A stretch of DNA of 64,000 nt. Origin: Lelliottia sp. WAP21 (GTDB taxonomy: Bacteria; Pseudomonadota; Gammaproteobacteria; Enterobacterales; Enterobacteriaceae). Below the pieces are notes generated by a model. It was not told the origin of the DNA and did no database searches. It saw nothing but the letters and a program-made list of their open reading frames with translations. Position numbers and translations under genes: made by a program. Positions 54,682 through 62,245 of this stretch are shown one piece after another. The first letter of the stretch is position 1. Each line of letters starts with the position of its first letter. The DNA is taken from positions 496,001 through 560,000 of the forward strand of contig NZ_JAIWPG020000001.1 of NCBI RefSeq assembly GCF_020532665.2, in the 5' to 3' direction.

Positions 54682-55869
54682 ATGACCACTACTACTCAAC
54701 CTTCCGCTAAAGATCGGGTCTTGCTGATCGCGGGCATTCTGTTGATTGCCACCACGCTGCGCGTCACCTTTACGGGTGCGGCTCCCCTTTTGGATATGAT
54801 TCGCAGCGATTACGGACTGACCACGGCCCAAACCGGCCTGCTCACCACGCTGCCGCTGCTGGCGTTTGCCCTGATTTCCCCGCTGGCGGCAGGCACCGCG
54901 CGCCGAATCGGCATGGAGCGCAGCCTGTTTATCGCCTTACTGCTGATCTGTGCAGGCATTGGGATTCGTTCGCTGCCCTCCGCCGCCCTGCTCTTTACGG
55001 GCACGGCCGTCATCGGCTGCGGTATCGCCCTGGGCAACGTATTACTGCCGGGTCTGATTAAACGTGATTTTCCGGGCCATGTCGCCAAACTCACCGGCGC
55101 GTATTCACTGACGATGGGCGCGGCTGCCGCATCCGGGTCCGCGCTGGTGGTGCCTCTGGCCCTGGCCGGCGCGGGCTGGCATAACGCTTTACTGATGCTA
55201 ATGGTCTTTCCGCTGCTGGCACTGTTCCTGTGGCTCCCCCAGTGGCGTGCGAAACAGACTGCGCCGTTAACCGGTGCCCGTGCCTTGCACAATCGCGGTA
55301 TCTGGCGCTCGGCGCTGGCGTGGCAGGTGACGCTCTTTCTGGGCATCAATTCACTCGTTTACTACGTCATTATCGGCTGGCTGCCCGCCATCCTGATCAG
55401 TCAGGGCTATAGCGAAACGCAGGCGGGTTCCATGCACGGACTGCTTCAGCTGGCGACGGCGGCACCAGGGCTGGCGGTGCCCCTTCTGCTGCATCGTATG
55501 AAAGATCAGCGCGGCATCGCAGGTATCGCGGCGCTACTGTGCGCGGTGAGCGCGGCGGGTTTTTGGATCATTCCCGGACAGGCGGTGCTGTGGACACTGA
55601 TCTTTGGTTTTGGATCGGGGGCGACGATGATTCTGGGCCTGACGTTTATTGGTCTGCGCGCCAGCTCTGCACATCAAGCCGCCGCGCTTTCCGGTATGGC
55701 GCAATCTGTCGGTTATTTGCTGGCAGCCTGTGGACCGCCGCTCATGGGTAAAATCCACGATACCGCTGGCGACTGGCGAATTCCTTTACTGGTTTGTGCG
55801 TTTGCCGCCGTGGTGATGGCTTGCTGTGGCGTCCTTGCCGGACGCGATCGCGAAATCACGCCCGGCTGA
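54682..55869 (+). CDS. nimT: MFS exporter NimT (YeaN, CynX/NimT family)
   Basis: Major-facilitator efflux protein; E. coli NimT exports 2-nitroimidazole. The protein has 395 residues from the ATG at 54682 (weak AGAGA site); an ATG at 54667 is an alternative. Twelve helices are seen, with LRVTFTGAAPLLDMIRSDYGLTTAQTG and GSGATMILGLTFIGLRASS matching the family. Divergent from nimR. Confidence 0.92.
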   Translation: MTTTTQPSAKDRVLLIAGILLIATTLRVTFTGAAPLLDMIRSDYGLTTAQTGLLTTLPLLAFALISPLAAGTARRIGMERSLFIALLLICAGIGIRSLPSAALLFTGTAVIGCGIALGNVLLPGLIKRDFPGHVAKLTGAYSLTMGAAAASGSALVVPLALAGAGWHNALLMLMVFPLLALFLWLPQWRAKQTAPLTGARALHNRGIWRSALAWQVTLFLGINSLVYYVIIGWLPAILISQGYSETQAGSMHGLLQLATAAPGLAVPLLLHRMKDQRGIAGIAALLCAVSAAGFWIIPGQAVLWTLIFGFGSGATMILGLTFIGLRASSAHQAAALSGMAQSVGYLLAACGPPLMGKIHDTAGDWRIPLLVCAFAAVVMACCGVLAGRDREITPG

Positions 55870-55898
55870 GTGCGGAGGCAGGCCAAAAACCTGCCGGA

Positions 55899-56606
55899 TT
55901 ATCCCCGGGCGGCGCGAAGCATGACATGGACCAGCGGGACAGGTCGCCCGGCCAGCGCACCGCGCTCATGCTGGAACAGCGTACCGACGAAGAACGGATG
56001 GGTGATCAATTCTACCGCACGAATTTCACCCTGCTCATCCCAGCCCGTCACTCGCATATCACCGCTCTCCAGCGCCAGTGCAAACTCGGGCGAGACGCCA
56101 TAGTTACAGTGATAGCCCTCTTCAATCTCGCGCTTTCCGTAGGCTTTCGCAATCAGCGTATTGGGACGCAGTTCGATGGCATCGGTCTTTTCCACCAGCG
56201 AACAGGTTAAAGGGGCAATCACCATGCGCCCCTCTGTGTCGGTTTCGGCATGTGCCGCATCCGCCCAGCCCAGCACATTGCGGGCATACTCAATTAATGC
56301 ATGCTGAAAGCCGCCGCAGGTTCCCAGGAACGGTACACTGTTTTCCCGGGCGTAGCGTGCAGCGATAAAAGCCGCTTCGGTATTTTTATAGGGGCTTGCG
56401 GGCACCAGCCAGATGGCATCGTAACCCACCAAATCTTCCGGGCTTGTAAGCTCAGGTGTGGCGATCCAGTCGTAATCGGCGGTGAGTTCCAACACGGCGG
56501 CTGCGTCATCAATTGCCAGTGGAATGGCCTGATGTGCAATAACCTCAGCGTTATAATCACCCACAAGGGCGATGCGAAGCGTGTCTTTGATCGGGGAGAG
56601 TTCCAT
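55899..56606 (-). CDS. Class I glutamine-amidotransferase-like protein (CTP-synthase C-terminus related)
   Basis: 235-residue stand-alone protein like the glutaminase half of CTP synthase (LRIALVGDYNAEVIAHQAIP at the N-terminus; nucleophile elbow FLGTCGGFQHALIEY with Cys97). The usual F-H-P-E of the catalytic His-x-Glu is F-Q-H-E here, so the classical triad may be altered. No synthetase domain is present, and I recall no E. coli K-12 counterpart. Physiological role unknown. Divergent from yeaO. Confidence 0.72.
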   Translation of the reverse strand: MELSPIKDTLRIALVGDYNAEVIAHQAIPLAIDDAAAVLELTADYDWIATPELTSPEDLVGYDAIWLVPASPYKNTEAAFIAARYARENSVPFLGTCGGFQHALIEYARNVLGWADAAHAETDTEGRMVIAPLTCSLVEKTDAIELRPNTLIAKAYGKREIEEGYHCNYGVSPEFALALESGDMRVTGWDEQGEIRAVELITHPFFVGTLFQHERGALAGRPVPLVHVMLRAARG

Positions 56607-56713
56607 GCGAAGGTCCTTATGCCAAAATTATCAGATAACATAAGGAACCTCAGACTACCGATCTTTTGCTGCTATCACAATACCTTAAAATCGGTGGGTT
56701 AAGGAGCAACAGA

Positions 56714-57067
56714 ATGATTCAGTGTAAACGGGTGTATGACGACGCCAGTCACGACGATGGCTATCGGATTCTTGTCGACAGGCTATGGCCACGTGGGGTT
56801 CGCAAAGCTGATTTGGCCTGCGACGAATGGTGCAAAATGCTCAGCCCGTCGACTGAGTTGCGTAAAGCCTTTCACGGCGAAATGATTGATTTTGACAGCT
56901 TCAGTGAGGCCTACCGTCAGGAACTGGCGCAGCACGAAGACGAAGGACGACGTATTGCCGCCCTTGCCGCTAAGCAGAGGGTTACCCTGCTCTATGGTGC
57001 GAAAAATACCGGGCAAAATCACGCCCTGGTTCTGGCCGACTGGCTGCGCCATCTGAAAATCAGTTAA
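56714..57067 (+). CDS. yeaO: DUF488 protein YeaO
   Basis: 117-residue cytoplasmic protein of unknown function (MIQCKRVYDDASHDDGYRIL, DRLWPRG, STELRKAFHGE, LLYGAKNTGQNHALVLADWL). Close to E. coli YeaO (115). The ATG at 56714 follows AAGGAG; the frame is open from 56666. Its last 8 bases overlap the next gene on the opposite strand. Confidence 0.94.
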   Translation: MIQCKRVYDDASHDDGYRILVDRLWPRGVRKADLACDEWCKMLSPSTELRKAFHGEMIDFDSFSEAYRQELAQHEDEGRRIAALAAKQRVTLLYGAKNTGQNHALVLADWLRHLKIS

Positions 57068-57365
57068 CGGTGGATGCGTCCACGGCATACGGCGCATCTT
57101 CAGGCGTCAGGGGCATTAAATGCTCCGGACGCACAAAGGCAAAACCGTGCTGATGGTCAAACGAAGTAATGTCGCCGGTGACCAGCCACAATGCGCGATC
57201 CGCCGTGGTCGGTAATTCCGTCATAACGCCATTAACGGGATTTAAAAAACGCTGCCCTGGCAGGCAGAGTGCAAAAAGCTCAACGGATTTACCGATATTT
57301 CGGCGCCCTGCTGATGTGCGGGCACCAATAATAATGGCGAGGCTACCCGGTTTTAACTGAAACAT
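57060..57365 (-). CDS. Hypothetical small protein, possible SH3-like fold
   Basis: 101 residues; I do not recognise a named family. It begins MFQLKPGSLAIIIGARTSAG, is rich in beta-type segments (AIIIGAR, ALWLVTGDI, HGFAFVRPEHLMPL) and has no signal or membrane segment. The pattern 'pG..aiI.Gar ... W.VtGd' recalls short proteins near phage genes with an SH3-like barrel, which is only an impression. It overlaps yeaO by 8 bases. Confidence 0.6.
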   Translation of the reverse strand: MFQLKPGSLAIIIGARTSAGRRNIGKSVELFALCLPGQRFLNPVNGVMTELPTTADRALWLVTGDITSFDHQHGFAFVRPEHLMPLTPEDAPYAVDASTVN

Positions 57366-57443
57366 ACTTCTCTCGCGGTGTGAACGGCCACAAAGGCTAA
57401 GATAATTCCTAACGAGAAGTTTATCGCAGACCAGAGGCAGATG

Positions 57444-57686
57444 TCACCTGGTGGACGCAGGATGATCGCGACGGAACAGCGTCCACTCGTCAATAACTTC
57501 GCCGCCAGGCAATTTACATTCGGTACGCACGCCTTGCGGGCTTTGAACCGGAACACGCTCTCCCCCTTTTTGCAGGCAGTATACCGAGGCCGGATTTGCC
57601 ATGCCTGTTTGCGCAGGCTTAGGTGCGTCAGGTGCCGTTGAGCACGCGGTGAGGGGCAAAAGAGTAGCGAGGAGTAAATAGCGCAT
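57444..57686 (-). CDS. yoaF: DUF333 lipoprotein YoaF
   Basis: Small lipoprotein, 80 residues, with lipobox LTAC (Cys15) and the DUF333 core MANPASVYCLQKGGERVPVQ ... CKLPGGEVIDEW. Matches E. coli YoaF (84). The start at 57686 follows AAGGAG. Function unknown. Confidence 0.94.
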   Translation of the reverse strand: MRYLLLATLLPLTACSTAPDAPKPAQTGMANPASVYCLQKGGERVPVQSPQGVRTECKLPGGEVIDEWTLFRRDHPASTR

Positions 57687-57778
57687 GAATGTCTCCTTAT
57701 AAAATGCGGTGAGATAAGAGTACCGGGTCATCGCCGCGTTCTCCATGATTTCTCCCCTAAATCTGCACTTTTCACCCT

Positions 57779-57862
57779 TATAATTAATGTGTTCTCCCTT
57801 GACCAGAGAACATCATTTCATTATCAAGACCTTTTGCCCCAGGCGATGCCCGGGGCTTTTTT
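57779..57862 (+). ncRNA. Candidate small RNA or attenuated leader upstream of dgcP
   Basis: TATAAT at 57779-57784 predicts a start at 57791. From there the 72-nt segment folds as a 5' hairpin (GTTCTC/GAGAAC, 57791-57796/57806-57811), an A/U-rich single-stranded middle, and a strong terminator (GCCCCaGGC/GCCcGGGGC, 57836-57856) with TTTTTT to 57862. It ends 131 bases before dgcP. The -35 is poor. This and the dgcP start region fill the 307-base gap 57687-57993. Confidence 0.55.
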
Positions 57863-57993
57863 ACTCTGTTCCACATTCGGTGGCGCTGGGGATATATAAA
57901 ATTTCCTGTATTCATGTTTTACTGTGCCTGAGTCTAAAATTTCAGCATAACATGCAGATACTGACATCTTCTGCATGGGAGTTTACCCAGGTC

Positions 57994-59022
57994 ATGTCGG
58001 ACATCATCCTTGCCCGTGTCTCAGAAACCCTCGCCACTGAACAATCCCTTGAAAGTCTGGTACGTCAGTTACTGGAAATGCTTGAGATTGTCACCGAGAT
58101 GGAATCGACCTATCTGACGAAGGTCGATATCAACGCCCGGCTGCAATATATTTTGTATGCGCGAAATAGCAAACAGATGCAGATCCCCGAAGGACTCAGC
58201 GTTCCCTGGGGCGATACGCTCTGCAAGCGCGCCATGGACAGCGGCACGTTTTTCAGTAATGAGGTAGCGGAGCGATGGGCTGATTGTGACGCAGCTAAGG
58301 CGCTGGGTATTACCACCTACGTGAGTATTCCCGTTCATCTTGCAGATGGCTCGCTGTACGGCACCTTATGCGCCACCAGCACGGACAAGAAGTTGCTCAG
58401 CAATCGCGGCGAGCAGGTGCTGCGGCTCTTTGCGGGCCTTATCGCGCAATATATTCAGAAAGAGTCGCTGGTGATGCAGCTGCGTGAGGCAAACGCCGCG
58501 CTTATCGCTCACTCCTATACGGATGCCCTTACCGGGTTACCGAATCGTCGGGCCCTCTTCGAAAATCTGACCACCCTGTTTTCCCTGGCGCGCCATCTCA
58601 GACGCAACGCCATCATTGCCTATATAGACCTGGATGATTTTAAGCTCATCAACGATCAACTGGGCCATGAGGCCGGGGACCAGTTCCTGGTTGAAGTCGG
58701 TAAGCGTCTCACCGCCGGTCAAACTGAAGACGATATTGTCGGCAGGCTGGGGGGAGATGAGTTTCTGGTTGCCTGCCTGTGTAAGAGCAATAACGCAACG
58801 GAAAACGGCCAACTTAATTTGATTAAAACGCAGATTAGCGCCAGTATTGCGGGCGATTACTGGCTCGGAAACGTTCACCTTGTTTATCCAGGGGCCAGTC
58901 TGGGCGTCGTGGAGATTGATCCTGCGACCACGGATGCGGACAGCGCATTGCGGGTGGCTGATACGGCAATGTACAGGGAAAAGAAAGGCAAGCGCAAAAC
59001 GCGCTTTCTCCCTGAGGAGTAA
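57994..59022 (+). CDS. dgcP: GAF-GGDEF diguanylate cyclase DgcP (YeaP)
   Basis: Makes c-di-GMP. The 342-residue protein has an N-terminal GAF domain (about 25-165) and a C-terminal GGDEF domain with LGGDEFLV as active site and DLDDFKLIND as metal loop. E. coli DgcP has 341 residues. The frame is open 69 codons upstream, but the ATG at 57994 gives the conserved MSDIILARVSETLATEQSLE with a CCAGG site. Confidence 0.94.
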   Translation: MSDIILARVSETLATEQSLESLVRQLLEMLEIVTEMESTYLTKVDINARLQYILYARNSKQMQIPEGLSVPWGDTLCKRAMDSGTFFSNEVAERWADCDAAKALGITTYVSIPVHLADGSLYGTLCATSTDKKLLSNRGEQVLRLFAGLIAQYIQKESLVMQLREANAALIAHSYTDALTGLPNRRALFENLTTLFSLARHLRRNAIIAYIDLDDFKLINDQLGHEAGDQFLVEVGKRLTAGQTEDDIVGRLGGDEFLVACLCKSNNATENGQLNLIKTQISASIAGDYWLGNVHLVYPGASLGVVEIDPATTDADSALRVADTAMYREKKGKRKTRFLPEE

Positions 59023-59065
59023 CCTCGTACACTCTGCACGCATCACAACCCAACAAGGGGAAGTC

Positions 59066-59164
59066 ATGAGAATCGGAATTATTTTCCCGGTCGTTATCTT
59101 TATTACGGCTGTGGTGTTTTTAACGTGGTTTTTTGTCGGCGGTTATGCCGCGCCGGGGGCTTGA
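59066..59164 (+). CDS. yoaK: Small membrane protein YoaK
   Basis: 32-residue single-span protein (MRIGIIFPVVIFITAVVFLT... ending GGYAAPGA), near-identical to E. coli YoaK. AAGGGG precedes the ATG. The stop codon is followed at once by the yoaJ start. Confidence 0.93.
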   Translation: MRIGIIFPVVIFITAVVFLTWFFVGGYAAPGA

Positions 59165-59239
59165 ATGAAAAAAACGACCCTTATTATGCTGATCGTCGCC
59201 ATTGTTGCGCTCGCGGGAACACAGCTCGGCTGGTGGTAA
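59165..59239 (+). CDS. yoaJ: Small membrane protein YoaJ
   Basis: 24-residue single-span peptide (MKKTTLIMLIVAIVALAGTQ, then LGWW), matching E. coli YoaJ. It begins on the base after the yoaK stop, so translation is almost certainly coupled. Confidence 0.92.
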   Translation: MKKTTLIMLIVAIVALAGTQLGWW

Positions 59240-59254
59240 ATCCATCACGTAAAA

Positions 59255-59278
59255 AGGCTGCCAGAGGGCAGCCTTTTT
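59255..59278 (+). terminator. Terminator of dgcP-yoaK-yoaJ
   Basis: AGGCTGCC/GGCAGCCT 8-bp stem, 4-base loop, then TTTTT. Confidence 0.93.
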
Positions 59279-59294
59279 ATGAGTCAGTCTATGC

Positions 59295-59543
59295 TTATCT
59301 TTTGATTTTTCTGTAGATAAACAACACTACCAACGCACCAATCACCGCGACAGCAAAGCTCCCCATATTGAAGCCGTCAACTTTACCAAAACCAAATAAG
59401 GTGCTGATCCAGCCACCTACAACGGCACCTACGACCCCCAGAATGACGGTCACAAAGAAACCACCGCCATCTTTGCCCGGCATGATCCACTTCGCCAGAA
59501 TACCTGCAATAAGCCCAAAGATAATCCAGGATAAAATTCCCAT
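59295..59543 (-). CDS. yeaQ: GlsB/YeaQ/YmgE family membrane protein YeaQ
   Basis: 82-residue hydrophobic, glycine-rich protein with three helices (MGILSWIIFGLIAGILAKWI ...). Matches the stress-associated YeaQ/YmgE family (also called transglycosylase-associated). In E. coli it is sigma-S linked. Confidence 0.94.
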   Translation of the reverse strand: MGILSWIIFGLIAGILAKWIMPGKDGGGFFVTVILGVVGAVVGGWISTLFGFGKVDGFNMGSFAVAVIGALVVLFIYRKIKR

Positions 59544-59715
59544 CGTTTTCCTCTCCGTGTGGTTTTTGTCATTAAATCAACGACACCGAAAAGGATAGCA
59601 CAGGATCGGAGAAAGGAAATTTGTGACATTCATCACGCGTATCGTTTGCGTACTTTATAAGCAAACCTGAAAAGCGCACCACACAAAAGATGGGGTTGCA
59701 TCTTCCTTTGCGAAA

Positions 59716-59734
59716 GATTATCTTTCTCATTACT
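59716..59734. promoter_or_regulatory. Fur-box-like site upstream of the RyhB-type RNA
   Basis: The 19 bases, read on the minus strand, agree with the Fur consensus at about 13 of 19 positions (TAATGA.AA..AT.ATC). They lie just upstream of the predicted RNA start. Confidence 0.65.
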
Positions 59735-59741
59735 GAATAGT

Positions 59742-59826
59742 TGAGTAAAACGCTCAGGTATTTAGTACGACATTGCTCACATTGCTTCCAGTATTTCTTG
59801 CCCACTTATTCGTGGGCTTTTTTTTT
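59742..59826 (+). ncRNA. RyhB-family small RNA (RyhB-2 type)
   Basis: The core ACGACATTGCTCACATTGCT, continuing through TCCAGTATT (59767-59795), is identical to the mRNA-pairing core of E. coli RyhB. It is followed by a terminator (GCCCAC/GTGGGC, 59800-59817, then nine T). A Fur-like box lies upstream. Position next to yeaQ matches the second RyhB copy (RyhB-2/IsrE) of Salmonella. The expected role is iron-sparing repression of Fe-protein mRNAs with Hfq. The 5' end is estimated. Confidence 0.9.
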
Positions 59827-59931
59827 GCGAGTACGTAACTATTTCCCCTCCCTACCCGCTTTAATAGCTTGAATATCTCCATAAGCCGACTACGCTTACC
59901 TCACCAAAAACAGCAAGAACCAATTGATGTT

Positions 59932-60024
59932 ATGAATGTTTCAAGCCGATTCGTTGTTTTGTTAAACCTGACTGCTGCCAGCACGCTGATGGTGCTTTTA
60001 TCCGTGCGCTTTGACTGGCTGTAA
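59932..60024 (+). CDS. 30-residue membrane peptide, YncL-like
   Basis: MNVSSRFVVLLNLTAASTLM then a hydrophobic run ending RFDWL: a single-span peptide. The N-terminus and overall pattern resemble the E. coli stress-induced small protein YncL (31 residues), from memory. The ribosome site is weak. It lies between the RyhB-type RNA and the EAL gene. Confidence 0.6.
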   Translation: MNVSSRFVVLLNLTAASTLMVLLSVRFDWL

Positions 60025-60083
60025 CAGGAGCACCCCCTAAACATTCGGGCTAGTGACGCGGTAGCAAGGGCCCTTCGCACGCG

Positions 60084-61628
60084 TCAAGCCTGTTTTGTCT
60101 GGGGGCTAAAGTCCTGCTTCATTGCTCTGGGTTTTGAAAGCAGGACTTTAATAAATTCGATATAGGAAACGGGCTTGCCAAAGTAATAGCCCTGCAACAG
60201 CGCAATTTTATTGCGGTTTAAATACTCCAGTTGCTCCAGGGTCTCTACCCCCTCTGCGACAATACTCAACGACATTTTCCTCGCCAGTTCAATCACACAA
60301 TCCAGCAACATGGTCGAATCCTTCTGACCGGATACCCGGCTGACAAAGCTCTGATCAATTTTTATATAATCAATCGTCAGTTCGTGCAGACACGAGAGGC
60401 CGGAATAACCTGTGCCGAAATCGTCCAGAGCGATGACAAATCCTTTCGTATGCAGGGAATTAAGATTTTCAATCAGATGCGGGCTGTCCAGTAAAGGTTC
60501 TCGCTCGGTGATCTCCAGCACCAGCTTGACACGCTTCCCCTCAAATCCCTGATGAAAATGGCTGCAATCGCCTAAGAATGAGTCCGACGTGATATGCCTG
60601 GCGCTGATGTTAATCCCGATATGAAAGCCTTCGGGGAGTCTGGATGAAAGGGGATTGAGATGGCTGACGACCTGGGCCATTAAGCTCTTAGTGAGCGGTA
60701 TAATCAGGCCACTTTTTTCTGCAATCGGGATAAAGACGTTTGGCGGAATAAACCCTGACTTTGGATGCTTCCAGCGGGCGAGCACTTCAACGCCCTGAAT
60801 GACGCCGGTTTCGCCGTTCACAATGGGCTGGTAAAACGGCACGATCTCGCCTTTTTCAATGGCTTTTCGCAGGTCATCCTCGTAGGTCGTACTTTTGCCA
60901 AGATAACGGCGCAGAATCAATCCGATGGTCAAAGAGAGAAAGACGATTAACAGGATCAGCCCCCAGCCCTGCTGCATTAATCTGTCAGCGCTGAAGAACG
61001 GCGGCAGAGGATAGTCAATACTGAAGGGATAGCGTAACGAGACCAGGGCGGATAAACTCGTGGGCTTATTCGCCTGAACCACGACATCGCCGGAATGCGC
61101 TAAAACGCGATCCTCTACCCTCAATGAAAGACTGACATCGTGGGCAACCGTTGCCAGCGCATCACGCACATGGGCATCGCTGATACTGACAATAACCCTT
61201 CCCCCTGGCGTTAAGGTTTGTAATAACAAGACCGGGAGACCGTCTTTCACCCGGGCACCAGACAATAATGAAAGTCTTGCATAGGGTAGCTGAGTTAAGG
61301 CCTTAATTAATACGCCGTTTCCCGGTAACGACGTACACATTATCTGGCCCTGATCCAGAATCATAATGGCGCGTAAATGCGGTTTTAACGCCGCCTCGGC
61401 CCCCAGATCCAGCTGAGCCTGGGTTGTGCATCCCTCCTGCGCGATGCGCTGCGCCGTCACCGTCGCGGCGGCGGCTTCGTTAAGCATCGACTCCACCGTC
61501 TGCGCACTGTTTTTGGCCATCGCCACCGTATTTGACTGGGCCAAATGCCATAGCTGCCAGTTAATAATCAGCACACCGACAATGAGTAGCGCGAGCGCGC
61601 TAAAAAAAGCGAGGAGAGAGTTGCGCAC
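60084..61628 (-). CDS. CSS-motif/EAL cyclic-di-GMP phosphodiesterase
   Basis: Inner-membrane enzyme that degrades c-di-GMP, 514 residues. Helix at about 5-27, periplasmic CSS-type sensor domain (IMCTSLPGNG; C-T-S in place of C-S-S), second helix at about 220-240, and cytoplasmic EAL domain. Key EAL residues are present: EVLARW, NISARH, LEITERE, DDFGTGYS, KIDQSF, VAEGVET and QGYYFGKP, so it should be active. The start is GTG at 61628 with AAGGA 6 bases upstream. Which E. coli Pde gene it corresponds to is unclear. Confidence 0.88.
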   Translation of the reverse strand: MRNSLLAFFSALALLIVGVLIINWQLWHLAQSNTVAMAKNSAQTVESMLNEAAAATVTAQRIAQEGCTTQAQLDLGAEAALKPHLRAIMILDQGQIMCTSLPGNGVLIKALTQLPYARLSLLSGARVKDGLPVLLLQTLTPGGRVIVSISDAHVRDALATVAHDVSLSLRVEDRVLAHSGDVVVQANKPTSLSALVSLRYPFSIDYPLPPFFSADRLMQQGWGLILLIVFLSLTIGLILRRYLGKSTTYEDDLRKAIEKGEIVPFYQPIVNGETGVIQGVEVLARWKHPKSGFIPPNVFIPIAEKSGLIIPLTKSLMAQVVSHLNPLSSRLPEGFHIGINISARHITSDSFLGDCSHFHQGFEGKRVKLVLEITEREPLLDSPHLIENLNSLHTKGFVIALDDFGTGYSGLSCLHELTIDYIKIDQSFVSRVSGQKDSTMLLDCVIELARKMSLSIVAEGVETLEQLEYLNRNKIALLQGYYFGKPVSYIEFIKVLLSKPRAMKQDFSPQTKQA

Positions 61629-61830
61629 AATTTATCCTTAAACAGAAAAATGTTTTGCTGTTGAGAAGGCCGCAGCGCTGTTAAAACCGTTAAGGGGATG
61701 ATCGGAGCATAGATGGGTTTGCGGGAATGTCTCTCATACCTTTGAAGGATTATGCAGACCGCGCGAAGCGCCGAAGCGTTTAATGATCATGGTGCAGAAT
61801 GGAGAGAGCACGCACGCGCCCCCTAAAAAC

Positions 61831-61851
61831 GAAAAACCGCCCGAAGGCGGT
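61831..61851 (-). terminator. Terminator of the small gene at 61862-62074
   Basis: On the minus strand ACCGCC/GGCGGT with a UUCG loop is followed by TTTTT. The rest of the 61629-61861 gap shows nothing clear. Confidence 0.85.
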
Positions 61852-61861
61852 CAGCAGAGGT

Positions 61862-62074
61862 TTAATGATGGGTGATTTCCCCGGCGCTGTGCCTGGGCCC
61901 TATTCGCCCTGCTTCAATTAAGATTTCTTCGATAAGTTCTTCCAGGCACTCACGTCCATGGTGATCGCATATCAGGTGCACCTGTCGAGAAATCTCTTCC
62001 GTTTTCATGCCATCGCATAATGCTGATTTCAGCATTATCGACGCCCAGCGTTTCGCTTCAGAATGAGTCAGCAT
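61862..62074 (-). CDS. Hypothetical small protein between icd and the EAL gene
   Basis: 70 residues, not recognised. MLTHSEAKRWASIMLKSALC then an acidic helical stretch (CLEELIEEILIEAGRIG) and a His-rich tail (ending THH). No signal or membrane segment. The ATG at 62074 has GGAGGGG upstream and the gene ends with a strong terminator, so it is very likely expressed. The frame is open to 62158. Confidence 0.75.
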   Translation of the reverse strand: MLTHSEAKRWASIMLKSALCDGMKTEEISRQVHLICDHHGRECLEELIEEILIEAGRIGPRHSAGEITHH

Positions 62075-62193
62075 AACCCCTCCGATATAGGTTACCTCTC
62101 TAAGCGTAGCTAGCCGGAAACGAATCACAAGGGTATTTACACCATCAAAATGCAACACATTTTTACAGACGATGCGGGGCTAACGCTAAGACG

Positions 62194-62222
62194 AAAAAAA
62201 ACGGGAACCCATCGGCTCCCGT
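62194..62222 (-). terminator. Terminator of icd
   Basis: On the minus strand ACGGGA/TCCCGT with further inner pairs is followed by eight T, 24 bases past the icd stop. Confidence 0.9.
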
Positions 62223-62245
62223 TCTTGTTTAACCCAGCGAGTGGA

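Noticed and set aside
59572-59805. 77-codon minus-strand open frame across the RyhB-type RNA
   Set aside because: Covers the RNA core and terminator on the opposite strand; composition is not protein-like.
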